Shown: positions 43,101-52,621, numbered from the stretch's first letter. The stretch: 64,000 nt of DNA from SB11 sp037968475 (GCA_037968475.1 JBBKVO010000005.1:186001-250000); one strand, 5' to 3'. Notes: generated by a model not told the origin, from the letters alone. Program-made: numbers and translations.

Positions 43101-43300
43101 CCAGTAGCAGTTTATATATAAGTGGTTTAGTTGATAAGATACCTGCAAAGGCACTTATTACCGATATGATGGGTAGAAAGGTATTTGATACTGCTATTGA
43201 TAATGGCAGTATTGATATTACCAACCTAAGTGCGGGTTTATACTTTATTACTATTAGCCAAAACAGCCTAGTAGTAACTAATAAGATAAGGGTAGAATAA
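40148..43300 (+). CDS. Secreted subtilisin-like serine protease with PKD domains and T9SS type A domain
   Basis: 1050 residues from the ATG at 40148 (TTG at 40139 and ATG at 40160 are alternatives). Signal peptide ending VSAQ. After a propeptide of about 125 residues, the S8 catalytic domain has Asp172 (AIVDDGVSMFHPDLFD), His230 (FTHGTHVGGIAGAVTDN) and Ser387 (GTSMATPMVAG). A PKD-like domain (about 450-540, KWYFTGGN) is followed by a jelly-roll or adhesin-like domain (about 545-735), a second PKD (YQWIFAGGTPATSTDKQPEV) and an Ig-like segment. The type A sorting domain starts IKIYPNPASSSLYISGL. The triad is intact, so an active cell-surface or released protease is expected. Confidence 0.93.
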   Translation: MIIRMRVFLVFCFALFSVLVSAQTLHKSQTDGEIYVKYSNEYPVDNRSFLEKIDNLAEGEIPVLPGLDNEFSQKFGIYKVTRPFIAAKSRTLHQIFRVYFKQPADAENLIKALSTLSYIDYAEPVPYNTTGYQPNDMGVNSGNGQYGLWIIKAREAWDIAKGDSTIKVAIVDDGVSMFHPDLFDNVWRNPGEIAGNKIDDDNNGYVDDVYGWDAGDRDNDPVHPNTNFTHGTHVGGIAGAVTDNNLGVASIGFNISIMPVKCTFNNQSSPTSIPMGYEGLTYAANAGADIINCSWSSSQFSQTAQDVIDYATSRGCIVVAAASNDGVEEIRYPAAYNGVIAVASTDDSDTKSGFSNYGSWVDISAPGSAIRSTIAQGNGYTGFSGTSMATPMVAGLLGLMKSHNPNLSNAKLEQCLLDSADNIYNINPSYVGKMGSGRINAQKSLQCVDQTLVAKPKAKIQSVQNLTCPGVQVQFQGSSTQGKADTYKWYFTGGNSFISTVSNPTVNYNAIGKYDVKLVITNAQGSDSITLNDYVEVAARGRETILSENFETGTLADMGFTIENPDNSTTWALANVNGAENGTRALRMNFYNYAKAGERDGLITPVFSLNGNSGTELSFQHAYRPRNATTSDSLLIYVSIDSGQTFPYKVVAFAEDGKSSFATKSSFQTSSFSPVNPTEWCYSTISGKGCFGIDLSAFDGEQNVAVKFETYNAIGNNLYIDNMAITAFCSGYNTQKPKAALANSDTVFCLPQTVKFKDKSENFPTTYQWIFAGGTPATSTDKQPEVTYNTAGQYDVTLITNNTFGYDTLVLTNYIVAENNPTVDIAAGDTILCRGKSTSLIGTGADGYVWSPIFAISSTVGDTVLVNPPSNVTYKVVGTSINGCSNTNSVFIKVLPGPSTTTIAKVGDSLVATNANPTVIFQWLLNGNDITGERGNRYRPTQTGNYGVKVTDTSGCEANSANYYFSTIGIEDVAGSPIKIYPNPASSSLYISGLVDKIPAKALITDMMGRKVFDTAIDNGSIDITNLSAGLYFITISQNSLVVTNKIRVE

Positions 43301-43310
43301 AACCTACTGA

Positions 43311-45077
43311 CTAAGTATTTGCAAACTGGTAGTTATACAAACGTTCGTAGTAGCCTTTACCTTCAAGCAGTTCGTCGTGCGTACCGCTTTCAACTATTTT
43401 GCCTTTATCCATCACCAAAATATGATCAGCGTGTTGTATGGTGCTTAGTCGGTGGGCTATGGCTATACTGGTGCGGCCTTTCATCAATATTTCAATGGCG
43501 TTTTGTATCAACTCTTCGGTTTCAGAATCAACACTGCTGGTAGCTTCGTCCAAAATCAAAATTTTAGGGTCGGCAGCCAAAGCACGTATAAACGATATCA
43601 TTTGGCGTTGCCCTACCGAAAGTTGATTACCGCGTTCCATCACATTAAAATCATACCCGCCGGGTAGGCGTTGTATAAAGTGATGTGCACCAATCATTTT
43701 AGAGGCTTCAATAATTTTTTCTTTACTTATTTTATCGTCGTACAGAGCTACGTTGGATGATATACTGCCCGAAAACAAAAAGACATCTTGTAGCACTACT
43801 GCTACTTGTTCGCGTAGCTTATAAATATCAAACTCGTTTACATTTACATTATCTATCAAAATTTCACCTTTATTTATCAGGTAAAATTTATTTATCAGGT
43901 TGATAATAGATGATTTTCCCGCACCCGTAGCACCAACAAGCGCAAGCGATTTACCTTCTTGTACTTTAAACGAAATATCTTTTAGCACCCAATCTTCATC
44001 GTTGTAGGCAAACCACACATTTTTAAACTCAACTTCGCCTTTTACTCTTTCAGGTATGTAGCTGCCACTGGGCTCTTGCTGTTCTTTATCGTCAATCAGT
44101 TTAAATACACGTTCGGCTGATACCATACCCATTTGTAGGGTATTAATACGGTCGGCCAATTGGCGCAGCGGCCTAAAAAACTGGTTGATATACATAATAA
44201 ACGATACTATGATACCAAAACTAATTGTGCCGCCAATACTTTGGCGCAGGCCATACCATACTACTAAACCCGTTGCTACGGCAGTGATAACCTCTACTAC
44301 AGGAAAAAACACTGAGTAGTACATTACCGAGCGTATGTGGGCATTGCGATGCAGGGTATTAATGCTTTTGAAACGTTGGTATTCTTCTTTTTCGCGATTA
44401 AAAATTTGTACTATTTGCATACCTGTAATATGCTCTTGCACAAAGGCATTTAGGTTTGATACGGCATTACGTACCTCAGAAAATGATTTTTTCACCTTTT
44501 CTTTAAATACATAAGTGGCAAATACCAACAGCGGTAGTACCGAAAGGCAAACTAGGGTTAGTCTCCAATCGGTAGAGAACATCAGATAAAGGATAACGGC
44601 TATTTGTAGCAAATCACCTGCTATAATAATTAGTCCTTCTGAAAACACATTTGATAGTGCTTCAATATCACTAACAGTGCGGGTAACCATTGTACCCACA
44701 GGTGTTTTATCAAAGTATTTTAGTTTTAACTTGGTTACAAAGTTGTATACCCTTAGCCTTAAATCTTTTATTACCGATTGGCCTAAGAGGGCAGTAATGT
44801 ATGATTGACCAAAGTTGACAAAGGTGTTTATTATCAAAAGCCCTACTAATAAAAGGCTAATGTTTATCAACCCTTCATAGTCGCCCTTAGCCACATGGTT
44901 ATCAAGTGCCAATTGTATTAGTTTGGTGCGAACGGGGGTAAGCACTGCACTTGCCAGCGTTAATATAACTGCACCAATCACAAAACCCTTATAAGGGCGG
45001 GCAAGTCCAAAAATGCGAACTATAAGTGCCCAGTCGTACCCTTTTTGTTTTTTATTTTTTGAGTCTTTATCACTCAT
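43311..45077 (-). CDS. ABC transporter, ATP-binding/permease fusion (MsbA/lipid exporter type)
   Basis: 588 residues. The N-terminal exporter membrane domain (about 20-310) has six helices (for example FVIGAVILTLASAVL, DLLQIAVILYLMF, GIIVSFIMYINQFFRPL). The C-terminal ATPase has Walker A LVGATGAGKSSIIN, the Q-loop VVLQDVFLFSGS, signature LSVGQRQMISF, Walker B ILILDEATSSVDSETE and the H-loop AHRLSTI. It forms a homodimer (or heterodimer) that exports lipid or drug; the substrate is not defined. It is the last gene of a compact five-gene operon and overlaps truA by 8 bp, which suggests translational coupling. Confidence 0.92.
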   Translation of the reverse strand: MSDKDSKNKKQKGYDWALIVRIFGLARPYKGFVIGAVILTLASAVLTPVRTKLIQLALDNHVAKGDYEGLINISLLLVGLLIINTFVNFGQSYITALLGQSVIKDLRLRVYNFVTKLKLKYFDKTPVGTMVTRTVSDIEALSNVFSEGLIIIAGDLLQIAVILYLMFSTDWRLTLVCLSVLPLLVFATYVFKEKVKKSFSEVRNAVSNLNAFVQEHITGMQIVQIFNREKEEYQRFKSINTLHRNAHIRSVMYYSVFFPVVEVITAVATGLVVWYGLRQSIGGTISFGIIVSFIMYINQFFRPLRQLADRINTLQMGMVSAERVFKLIDDKEQQEPSGSYIPERVKGEVEFKNVWFAYNDEDWVLKDISFKVQEGKSLALVGATGAGKSSIINLINKFYLINKGEILIDNVNVNEFDIYKLREQVAVVLQDVFLFSGSISSNVALYDDKISKEKIIEASKMIGAHHFIQRLPGGYDFNVMERGNQLSVGQRQMISFIRALAADPKILILDEATSSVDSETEELIQNAIEILMKGRTSIAIAHRLSTIQHADHILVMDKGKIVESGTHDELLEGKGYYERLYNYQFANT

Positions 45078-45831
45078 CTATTTTTTCCCACTTAGTTTTT
45101 TCAAAATCGTATCCTATATCGGCCAGATATAAGGCGTGCGCGGGTACAGATTTCCCTGCTTCCGAACGGTTTTTACTTTTTATTATGGCTTCAAAGCCAT
45201 TTATATTTATTCTGCCCGTGCCTACCTCAAGAAGTGAGCCAACTATTGCACGTACCATATTGCGCAAAAAGCGGTTGGCTTGTATGCTAAACATCCATTG
45301 GCTGGGGGCTGTATTTTGCCATTGGGCGTGCATTATGGTGCAATTAAAGGTATATACATCGGTATGCACTTTACTAAAACATTCAAAATCGGTATAGTTT
45401 AGTAACAGTTGTGCAGCGTGGTTCATGGCCTCAAAATCAATAGCTCCGTAGCGGTAATAGCTGCGGTTGTTGCTAAAGGGATTAAGTTTTTGATGCAAAA
45501 AATAATGGTATAGGCGGTATGTGGCATCAAAGCGCACATTAAAATCAGGGTCCACAGCATATACTGCCGTTATGGCAATATCGTTGGGTAAAAGATTGTT
45601 TAGTCTGAAACTAAAACCTTTTCCAATAGGGGTTTCGCTATCAAACTGGGCAAAAAATCGGGTGGCGTGCACTCCTGTGTCAGTTCTGCCACATCCCAGC
45701 GATTCAGTTGGAGTGCCTAAAAGTGTGCTTAGGGCACAGTTTAGCTCGCCTTGTACGCTGCTGGCATTTTGCTGCACCTGCCAGCCATGGTATTGGCGGC
45801 CATCGTATGCCATTTCTAATACAAAACGCAT
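45070..45831 (-). CDS. truA: tRNA pseudouridine(38-40) synthase
   Basis: 253 residues. Converts uridines 38-40 of the anticodon stem-loop to pseudouridine. The catalytic Asp is in GCGRTDTGVHATRF (about 47-60). The conserved YDGRQYHGWQVQ opens the protein, and FLRNMVRAIVGSLLEVG matches the C-terminal motif of the family. Length is normal. It is the fourth gene of the kmo operon, 10 bp after the SnoaL-like gene and overlapping the ABC exporter. Confidence 0.95.
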   Translation of the reverse strand: MRFVLEMAYDGRQYHGWQVQQNASSVQGELNCALSTLLGTPTESLGCGRTDTGVHATRFFAQFDSETPIGKGFSFRLNNLLPNDIAITAVYAVDPDFNVRFDATYRLYHYFLHQKLNPFSNNRSYYRYGAIDFEAMNHAAQLLLNYTDFECFSKVHTDVYTFNCTIMHAQWQNTAPSQWMFSIQANRFLRNMVRAIVGSLLEVGTGRININGFEAIIKSKNRSEAGKSVPAHALYLADIGYDFEKTKWEKIDE

Positions 45832-45841
45832 TGTGAGGTGA

Positions 45842-46327
45842 TTAGCTGGTGTGGTCGGATACTATAACCCAGCTATCGTTTATTTTTTTAAATATTAGTG
45901 TAAAATATCCTTCTGCGGCTTTTACAGTTCCGCTTGTTTTCCATTTGCCCACAACCATATATACCTGTTTTTTTAGCGGGTTGGCGCCTACGGCATGAAG
46001 GTCGGTTTTTCCCAGTGGTTCAATAGAAACAATATCAAAAGTAAGCGTACCCATTGCTTCTTTGTTGGGGTAGCTTTTTTTGTAGTTGTTATAGATGTTT
46101 TGCCAACCGTAGGTAACGCCGTTTTTACTAATAAACTTTAACTGGTCATTTTTCCAATAGCCTTGCATAAAACCATCAAGATTGCCGTTATTCCATGCGG
46201 TTTCTTGCGCATCCATCACTTTTTTTATCTCGTCACTGTCGTTAGAATTTGCACTAACTGCCAGCGAAACCAATACAAACAGTAGCATTATACTGCCAAT
46301 GCGGAATATGTTTTTATATTGTGCCAT
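45842..46327 (-). CDS. SnoaL/DUF4440-like NTF2-fold protein, exported
   Basis: 161 residues. A hydrophobic leader (about 10-26, IGSIMLLFVLVSLAVSA) is followed by an NTF2-like domain: EIKKVMDAQETAWNNGNLDG, FMQGYWKNDQLKFISKNGVT, WQNIYNNYKKSYP, and a C-terminal GYFTLIFKKINDSWVIVSDH. This matches DUF4440/SnoaL-like folds, which form small binding or catalytic cavities; the substrate is unknown. Third gene of the operon, with 10-11-bp gaps on both sides. Confidence 0.85.
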   Translation of the reverse strand: MAQYKNIFRIGSIMLLFVLVSLAVSANSNDSDEIKKVMDAQETAWNNGNLDGFMQGYWKNDQLKFISKNGVTYGWQNIYNNYKKSYPNKEAMGTLTFDIVSIEPLGKTDLHAVGANPLKKQVYMVVGKWKTSGTVKAAEGYFTLIFKKINDSWVIVSDHTS

Positions 46328-46338
46328 AGCTATTGGGG

Positions 46339-47067
46339 TTATTTAAGGTCGCGTTGTTTTTTTATTGCCTCGTAGGCCGAGTTTAGTTGCTGAAATTTTT
46401 CGTGTGCTCCTTTTGTTACTTCTTCGCCCAAATGTGCCACCTTATCGGGGTGATGTTTGGCTGCCATTTTTCGGTAGGCTTTCTTTAGTTCTTCATCACT
46501 AGCTTCGGGGGCTATTTCTAGCACTTTATACGCACTGTTGGTATCGTGCTCATACATGGCGCGTACCGATTCAAAATCGTAATTGCTAATACCCAAATAG
46601 GTGGCTATTTGTTTTAGTACATCAATTTCAAAACGGTCAATAGTGCCATCGGCTTTGGCAACACCTATTAAAAAGTGCAGCAATTGTAAGCGGACAGGGT
46701 GGGTGAGGTTTGCTTTTATTTGCAAGCAAACTTCGCGCAACGAGAAGGGTTTATCTATTGTGTCGCGCAGCACTATCATCAACTCTTGGGTTTTTTCTAC
46801 GCCATAGTTATGTTTAAAAAATGCTTTTATATAATCCAGCTCACTTTTTAGTTTTTCGCCGTTGGCTTTCATCACGGCGCCTGCCAATATTACCAAGCTA
46901 ATGGCAAAATCGCCCGATTGTGTTTGGCCGTTATATGCGTCTTCTTCTTTTTGGTCGTCTTCACTTTGGTCGAAAAGCGAACCTACAACAAAGCCCACTA
47001 AGCCACCCACAGGGCCACCAAAAGCCCATCCCAAACCTCCACCAATCCATTTTCCGTATTTAGACAT
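46339..47067 (-). CDS. TerB-like + J-domain protein (DjlA-like co-chaperone)
   Basis: 242 residues. A Gly-rich N-terminal segment (GGGLGWAFGGPVGGLVGFVVG, about 9-30) may insert in the membrane. It is followed by a TerB/tellurite-resistance helical domain (about 55-165, SLVILAGAVMKANGEKLKSE, IGVAKADGTIDRFEIDVL), and a C-terminal J-domain with the HPD motif (KAYRKMAAKHHPDKVAHLGE). Such proteins stimulate DnaK ATPase at the membrane. It overlaps kmo by 8 bp and is followed closely by the SnoaL-like gene. Confidence 0.9.
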   Translation of the reverse strand: MSKYGKWIGGGLGWAFGGPVGGLVGFVVGSLFDQSEDDQKEEDAYNGQTQSGDFAISLVILAGAVMKANGEKLKSELDYIKAFFKHNYGVEKTQELMIVLRDTIDKPFSLREVCLQIKANLTHPVRLQLLHFLIGVAKADGTIDRFEIDVLKQIATYLGISNYDFESVRAMYEHDTNSAYKVLEIAPEASDEELKKAYRKMAAKHHPDKVAHLGEEVTKGAHEKFQQLNSAYEAIKKQRDLK

Positions 47068-48391
47068 TTGCTTCTTTTATTATAGAGAGTATTTTTTCTC
47101 TATCATTTACATCTATTTTGTTGTCAATTATGGTTTTTAACACTTTATCGTTTTTCTCACCTTGCTCCATTGCTTTACGGTAAGGCTCGTTTGTAAAGGT
47201 AACCAGCTCGTATTGCGATTTAAAAACTTCGGGATATAACTCGCAAAGTTCGTGCTCAACGTGTTTTTTCTCTAAAAAATCGGGATGACCTACTAAATCG
47301 CGCATTTCAACAAAGTTTTGCAAAGCCAAATCGGCAATAGCATCAGCATTTGTTTTGCGCAATTCTTGGTAGCTACTAAATATTTTGTGCCAATCATCTC
47401 CATATTGCTCTATACAATCATCCAATACCACACAATCTTCAAAACTGCAATTCATACCTTGTCCATAAAAGGGAACAACAGCATGGGCAGCATCACCCAA
47501 CAGTGCCAGCTTATCTTTTTTTACCCAAGGGAAACAACGCACAGTAACTAATGATGAAGTTGGGTTGCCAAAAAAGTCATCTAATAAACTAGGCATCATA
47601 GATAGTGCATCAGGAAACTGGTGCTCGAAAAATGCTTTTGCCTTTTCAGGTGTAGTAAGGTTGGCAAAACTGTATTCTCCACCTTCAAAGGGTAAAAACA
47701 AGGTGCAGGTAAAATCGCCGGCAGGGTTAGGCAAGGCAATCATCATATAGTTGCCGCGAGGCCATATATGCAGGGCATTTTTTTTCATCATAAAAGCCCC
47801 GTTTTCTCCTGCCGGAATTTCCAATTCTTTATAGCCGTGCTTTAGGTAGCTTTGCGAGTAATCAAACCTGTCGCTTACTTGCATTTTACTTCTAGTGGCT
47901 GCATAAGCACCATCAGTGCCTAAAGTCCTGTCTGCTTTTGATGTAATTATTTTCCCGTTTTCGTCTTGAAAAGTAGCTATACCTTCATCGGTATTTACAT
48001 CAATACATTTGTGGTTAAAGTATAGAGTAATATTGGGGTATTCATCGGCCAATTCAAGCAAACGTATGTTTAAACGCCCACGCGAAACAGAGTATATCGC
48101 CTGTCCTTCTGTGCCATAGGGCTGGTAGTTTATTGTGCCGTCTATACCGTGCATCATACGGCCATACATGGGTATTCCATCACCCAAAATATCATCATCA
48201 AGTCCCACTCTTTTTAAAGCGCGGATGCCTCTTTCAGATAGTGCAAGATTTATGGAGCGGCCTGCGGTTAGTTTTTGCTCTCTCATATCAGGTCTGCGTT
48301 CAAACAAATGAACATTGTAACCTCTTTTTGCCAGATAAACTGCCATAAGTGAGCCTGAAAGCCCGCCGCCAATAATGTTTATTCTATCCAT
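47060..48391 (-). CDS. kmo: Kynurenine 3-monooxygenase
   Basis: 443 residues from the ATG at 48391. FAD-dependent hydroxylase that converts L-kynurenine to 3-hydroxykynurenine, using NADPH and O2, in tryptophan breakdown or de novo NAD synthesis. N-terminal FAD motif IIGGGLSGSLMAVYLAKRGY with an acidic strand end (FERR), RSINLALSERG (about 45-55), and the second FAD motif LALLGDAAHAVVPFYGQGMN with CSFEDC. Length is normal. No other kynurenine-pathway gene is adjacent. It opens the five-gene operon. TAAATTTG on the minus strand (48400-48407) is a possible -7 element. Confidence 0.94.
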   Translation of the reverse strand: MDRINIIGGGLSGSLMAVYLAKRGYNVHLFERRPDMREQKLTAGRSINLALSERGIRALKRVGLDDDILGDGIPMYGRMMHGIDGTINYQPYGTEGQAIYSVSRGRLNIRLLELADEYPNITLYFNHKCIDVNTDEGIATFQDENGKIITSKADRTLGTDGAYAATRSKMQVSDRFDYSQSYLKHGYKELEIPAGENGAFMMKKNALHIWPRGNYMMIALPNPAGDFTCTLFLPFEGGEYSFANLTTPEKAKAFFEHQFPDALSMMPSLLDDFFGNPTSSLVTVRCFPWVKKDKLALLGDAAHAVVPFYGQGMNCSFEDCVVLDDCIEQYGDDWHKIFSSYQELRKTNADAIADLALQNFVEMRDLVGHPDFLEKKHVEHELCELYPEVFKSQYELVTFTNEPYRKAMEQGEKNDKVLKTIIDNKIDVNDREKILSIIKEANV

Positions 48392-48619
48392 AATTTGCAC
48401 AAATTTACATTAGGTAGTGTAAAAAGCTGAACACTTTGCCAATTAATATTGTTTTTAATAGGTATAGTGGTAAATAGATAAGAAAATGAGTCAAATTATT
48501 ATACCAAATTGCCGAAAAATACCTGCTCAAAGGTGTAATTATCATATATTTGGGATTGTATTTAACCTTTAGGCAACCTTTTTTAAACTTAGTTTGTCTA
48601 ATTAGTAACATAAGAGCTG

Positions 48620-51600
48620 GTGCGTAAGCAATTTTTAAAATATAGTTTGCTAATTCTCCTGTTGGGGATGGCGTTTTCGTCATTTTCTCAACGGTTTGCT
48701 CAGTATTGGATGTTCGGTAAGAACATTGCTATGGATTTTAATTGCGATCCGCCAAGGTTATTTAGGCAAGGTCTTATGAAGGTAGATGAAGGCAGCTCGT
48801 GTATTAGCAACGAGTGCGGCGACCTTATGTTTTATACCGATGGTGATTCGATATGGAATTTCGGAAATTTTGCTTTTAATACTCCGCCAGTGCCTTTAAA
48901 CGGCTCTAAAATGGCCACCCAAAATTCTGTAATACTGCCCAGCAGAAACGTTCCTGGTAAATATTATTTTTTTACTGTTGATGATACTTTAACCCAGTTT
49001 AGTAAGGGAATGTGCTATTCTGAATTAAACGGAGCTTCGGGAGGAGTGGGCACATGGTCGGTTACTAATCAGACGTTAGTAAAAGGCACAAACGAAATGA
49101 TTGCTGCGGTAGACCATGCCAATGGTAAAGACTATTGGGTGGTGGCAAAAATTAAAGATCAATCAGAGTTTAGGGCATACCTTGTTTCGAGTGTATTGGG
49201 GGTAGATACGAATGCCGTAATTAGTATGGCCGGTGTGAGTTCAAAAGAGTCAGGACAGATGAAGTTTTCTCCCGACGGAAAATTTTTGGTTATTGGTCGT
49301 CCTTTGCAGATATTAAAATTTGATAATAATACAGGTGAGATAAAAAACTATGCTGCCTTTACTGCTTCACCCGATGATGCTTGGGTAGGCAAGGGGGGAA
49401 GTATTGCTTTTTCTCCTAGTGGCCATTGGTTGTTTTTTAACAATTACGGTTTTACAGGTATGCAAAGTGGGCAAAATGGCATTTTTCAGATAAACCTTTG
49501 GGCTTCAACTTTACTAGAATTGAAAAATACAGGAGTATCTATTTCTTCTCCTTTTGAACCTAAAGGAGGTATGCAGGTAGCCCCCGATGGTAAAATATAC
49601 ATTATAGAAGAAGCTAATAGCTTAAAGCTATCGCGGATAAATGAACCCGAAAGGGGGGGGAGTTCTGTGATGTTAGAACGTAATATTGTAGATGTGCCAG
49701 GCAATGTAGGTACTTTTTTCCCAACCTTTAATCAAAGTTTTTTTCACCAAAGGCAGCCTTTTACTACTACTCAATTGTGTTCAAACGATTCTACTTTGTT
49801 TGAGGTAAATATTTCTGATTGGCTTGATGATATAGGTAGTGGAAAGGTAAATAAAGTTAAATGGCTTTTTGGTGATGCTTCATCGGGAAACAATGATACC
49901 AGTACTTTGCAAAGCCCTAAACATAAGTTTACCAATCCGGGGTGTTATTACGTATCGCTAACACTTACAGTTAATGGGTTAGATTTTACGCAGGTAAAAC
50001 AAATACGTATAAACAAAGCACCTACATTAAATTTTCCTTCTAGGGATACCGTACTTTGTTCTCGTCCAAGAGTTGTTACCCTCTTTGCTTCAACGGCTGA
50101 TAACCCCGATGCAACATACGCGTGGTACTATGATACGCTGGGGGCACCGCCTTCACACCCTGATTTGAATCCTAAATTTCCTATTGCATCGTCAGACTTT
50201 TTTAGGGCTGATATTGAAGGGATGTATTGGATAAAAAAATCTTGGAAATGTTGTGATGCATGGGATACTATTACTGTGAAGTTTGATTCATTAGTACCTC
50301 AGTTTAGAATTAACGATAATTTACAGTGCTTGTACGATAACGAGTTTATTTTTACTAATGTTTCTTTACCATCAATAAAACCGGGAACCACTAAGTGGGA
50401 TTTTGGCTCGGGGGGTAAGCAAACGGGTGATATAGTTAAAGTTTCGCTACACCAAAACGGGGCGTATTATCCTACTATGACTGCCACAAGTGAAAAGGGC
50501 TGCAAGGGTACTTTGAGCCGTATAATATTGGTGGTGAAACACCCTGAGGCAAGGTTTTTTACTGATACTACCGAGCAGTGTCAAGCAGGTAATGTTTTTA
50601 AAATACGAGATAGCTCAACCATTGAGTTTGGGCAAGGAGGGTTGCAAAAGTGGATGTTTGATATGGGCGATGGGTACCAAACCGGTTTGAAACAGTTTAC
50701 CAAAAGTTATAATGCTCCGGGTACTTATAATGTATCGTTAGTAGTAACATCAAGTCAAGATTGCAGGGATACTGCCCGAACGGTGCTGCGTGTATACGAC
50801 CAACCTGATGCAGGGTTTACCGTTAATGATACCAGCCAATGCCTTTCGGCAAATAAATTTTTATTAGATGATACTTCAAAATCGCCCAAAGATTCTATAA
50901 ACTTTAGGCAATGGTTATATGGCGATGGTAGCCCTGTTGATGATAGAACTGCTTTGCCTTTAAGTTTTTCTAAAACGTATGGTAGTGTCGATTCATTTCA
51001 GCTTTCGCTAAAAGTGGGTACGGGTATTGGTTGCTACGATTCGGCAAAACGATATATATATGTGCATGGCGATCCGTATGTGAACTTTTTTATTGATAGT
51101 GCTCAGCAATGCCTTGATGGTAATGTTTTTAATTTTACGGATACTACTTTTACCGAAAAAGGTTTTGTGCAAACCCGTATATGGAATTTTGGGGACAGCA
51201 CTCCTACGTCGTCTAGCGGACTGAATAAACGCTATGCTAACTACGGAGCATACAATGTAAAATTGCGTGTAATAACTAATGATGGTTGCACCGATTCTAC
51301 TGATAAAAATATACTTATACACCCTATGCCCAATGCGGCATTTACAGTAAACAAAACTATTACTTGTTTTAAAGATCACAGGTTCGATTTTTCAGCGGCG
51401 GCATCGTTTATACCTGTAGGTACTATAGCCAACTATACTTGGAATTTTGGTGATTCTACAACATCAACGCTAAAAACACCTGCAACAAAAATATATTCAC
51501 GAGATGCTGCCCATAAGGTATTATTGGTTTTAGTTTCAGATAGAGGCTGTGCCGATACCACCCAGCGGGTAGTTCAATTTTATCCGACACCTGTTGCTGT

Positions 51601-52621
51601 AGCATCGGTAGACAAGGCAGTGCAGTGTATAGAAGAGAATTTGTTTAATTATACTGCTGACGGTTCAACAGCCAATGGTGGAAATATTGCAGAGTATTTG
51701 TGGCAATTTGGTGATGGTACTATCGATTTGGGCAAGGTGCCCGGTGGCAAATTTTATGTTACCCCTGATAGTTTTAATGTATTGCTGCAAATAACTACTG
51801 ATAATAATTGTACCGATACTGCATCGCTAAGGGTGAGGTTATTGCCTTCGCCTATTGCCAACTTTACGGTTGACCCTACTTGTTTATTCCAACCTTCTAA
51901 GTTTCAAAACAAGAGCTATAGCATACCGGGCAATATTACCGATTGGCGCTGGAAACTTGGTGATGGCGCTGCATCAACCGATAGTACACCTGTACACACC
52001 TATAGCAATACAGGCAATTATACTGTTACGCTTAATGTACAATCAAACTACGGTTGCGAAGCATCGGTAACAAAAGTAAATGAGGCTATTGTGAAGCCAT
52101 TGCCACAAGCTCGTTTTGGGGTGATAAAAACAGATTTTGACGAGAAAAAGACAACTATACTTTTTTCTGATTCATCTATTGATGCCGACAATTGGTTTTG
52201 GGATTTGGGCAAGGGTAACCTTAGCACGCAACAAAGCCCACTGGTAGTGTACGACGATACGGCTACATTGCCCGTTACCCTTATTATTAGTAATGCCGAA
52301 GGGTGTTATGATACATTAAGTAAAAGTGTATTTGTAGCCCCTGATTTCTTTTTTCATGTGCCTAATGCGTTTACACCCAATAGAGATATTTTAAACCCCA
52401 CTTATGGTGGCGAGGGTACTTTATACTTTAAAGAGTATAGCTTAAAGATATTTAACCGTTGGGGGCAAAAAGTATTTGATAGTGATAGCCCGCTTAAAAA
52501 ATGGGATGGCACGTATGAAGGAAGTCAATGCCCTGATGGACATTATACATACATATATCTTTTGCGTGATGTGTATGGGTTTTACCACAACTACAAAGGC
52601 CAGCTTACTTTGATTAGGTAA
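48620..52621 (+). CDS. Large PKD-repeat protein with T9SS type B (gliding-motility C-terminal) domain
   Basis: 1333 residues, GTG start, signal peptide ending FSSFS (about 1-23). Residues 25-400 read like a beta-propeller or WD-like region (YWMFGKNIAMDF, GDLMFYTDGDSIWNFGN, GQMKFSPDGKFLVI). From about 400 to 1240 there are about nine PKD domains marked by WLFGDASSG, WDFGSGG, MFDMGDGY, WLYGDGSP, IWNFGDSTP, TWNFGDSTT, LWQFGDGT, WKLGDGA and WDLGKGN. The C-terminal 85 residues (FFHVPNAFTPNRD ... EYSLKIFNRWGQKVF ... KWDGTYEGSQCPDG) form the CHU_C/type B sorting signal. It is secreted by T9SS and may be a surface adhesin. No T9SS machinery gene is adjacent. Confidence 0.9.
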   Translation: MRKQFLKYSLLILLLGMAFSSFSQRFAQYWMFGKNIAMDFNCDPPRLFRQGLMKVDEGSSCISNECGDLMFYTDGDSIWNFGNFAFNTPPVPLNGSKMATQNSVILPSRNVPGKYYFFTVDDTLTQFSKGMCYSELNGASGGVGTWSVTNQTLVKGTNEMIAAVDHANGKDYWVVAKIKDQSEFRAYLVSSVLGVDTNAVISMAGVSSKESGQMKFSPDGKFLVIGRPLQILKFDNNTGEIKNYAAFTASPDDAWVGKGGSIAFSPSGHWLFFNNYGFTGMQSGQNGIFQINLWASTLLELKNTGVSISSPFEPKGGMQVAPDGKIYIIEEANSLKLSRINEPERGGSSVMLERNIVDVPGNVGTFFPTFNQSFFHQRQPFTTTQLCSNDSTLFEVNISDWLDDIGSGKVNKVKWLFGDASSGNNDTSTLQSPKHKFTNPGCYYVSLTLTVNGLDFTQVKQIRINKAPTLNFPSRDTVLCSRPRVVTLFASTADNPDATYAWYYDTLGAPPSHPDLNPKFPIASSDFFRADIEGMYWIKKSWKCCDAWDTITVKFDSLVPQFRINDNLQCLYDNEFIFTNVSLPSIKPGTTKWDFGSGGKQTGDIVKVSLHQNGAYYPTMTATSEKGCKGTLSRIILVVKHPEARFFTDTTEQCQAGNVFKIRDSSTIEFGQGGLQKWMFDMGDGYQTGLKQFTKSYNAPGTYNVSLVVTSSQDCRDTARTVLRVYDQPDAGFTVNDTSQCLSANKFLLDDTSKSPKDSINFRQWLYGDGSPVDDRTALPLSFSKTYGSVDSFQLSLKVGTGIGCYDSAKRYIYVHGDPYVNFFIDSAQQCLDGNVFNFTDTTFTEKGFVQTRIWNFGDSTPTSSSGLNKRYANYGAYNVKLRVITNDGCTDSTDKNILIHPMPNAAFTVNKTITCFKDHRFDFSAAASFIPVGTIANYTWNFGDSTTSTLKTPATKIYSRDAAHKVLLVLVSDRGCADTTQRVVQFYPTPVAVASVDKAVQCIEENLFNYTADGSTANGGNIAEYLWQFGDGTIDLGKVPGGKFYVTPDSFNVLLQITTDNNCTDTASLRVRLLPSPIANFTVDPTCLFQPSKFQNKSYSIPGNITDWRWKLGDGAASTDSTPVHTYSNTGNYTVTLNVQSNYGCEASVTKVNEAIVKPLPQARFGVIKTDFDEKKTTILFSDSSIDADNWFWDLGKGNLSTQQSPLVVYDDTATLPVTLIISNAEGCYDTLSKSVFVAPDFFFHVPNAFTPNRDILNPTYGGEGTLYFKEYSLKIFNRWGQKVFDSDSPLKKWDGTYEGSQCPDGHYTYIYLLRDVYGFYHNYKGQLTLIR

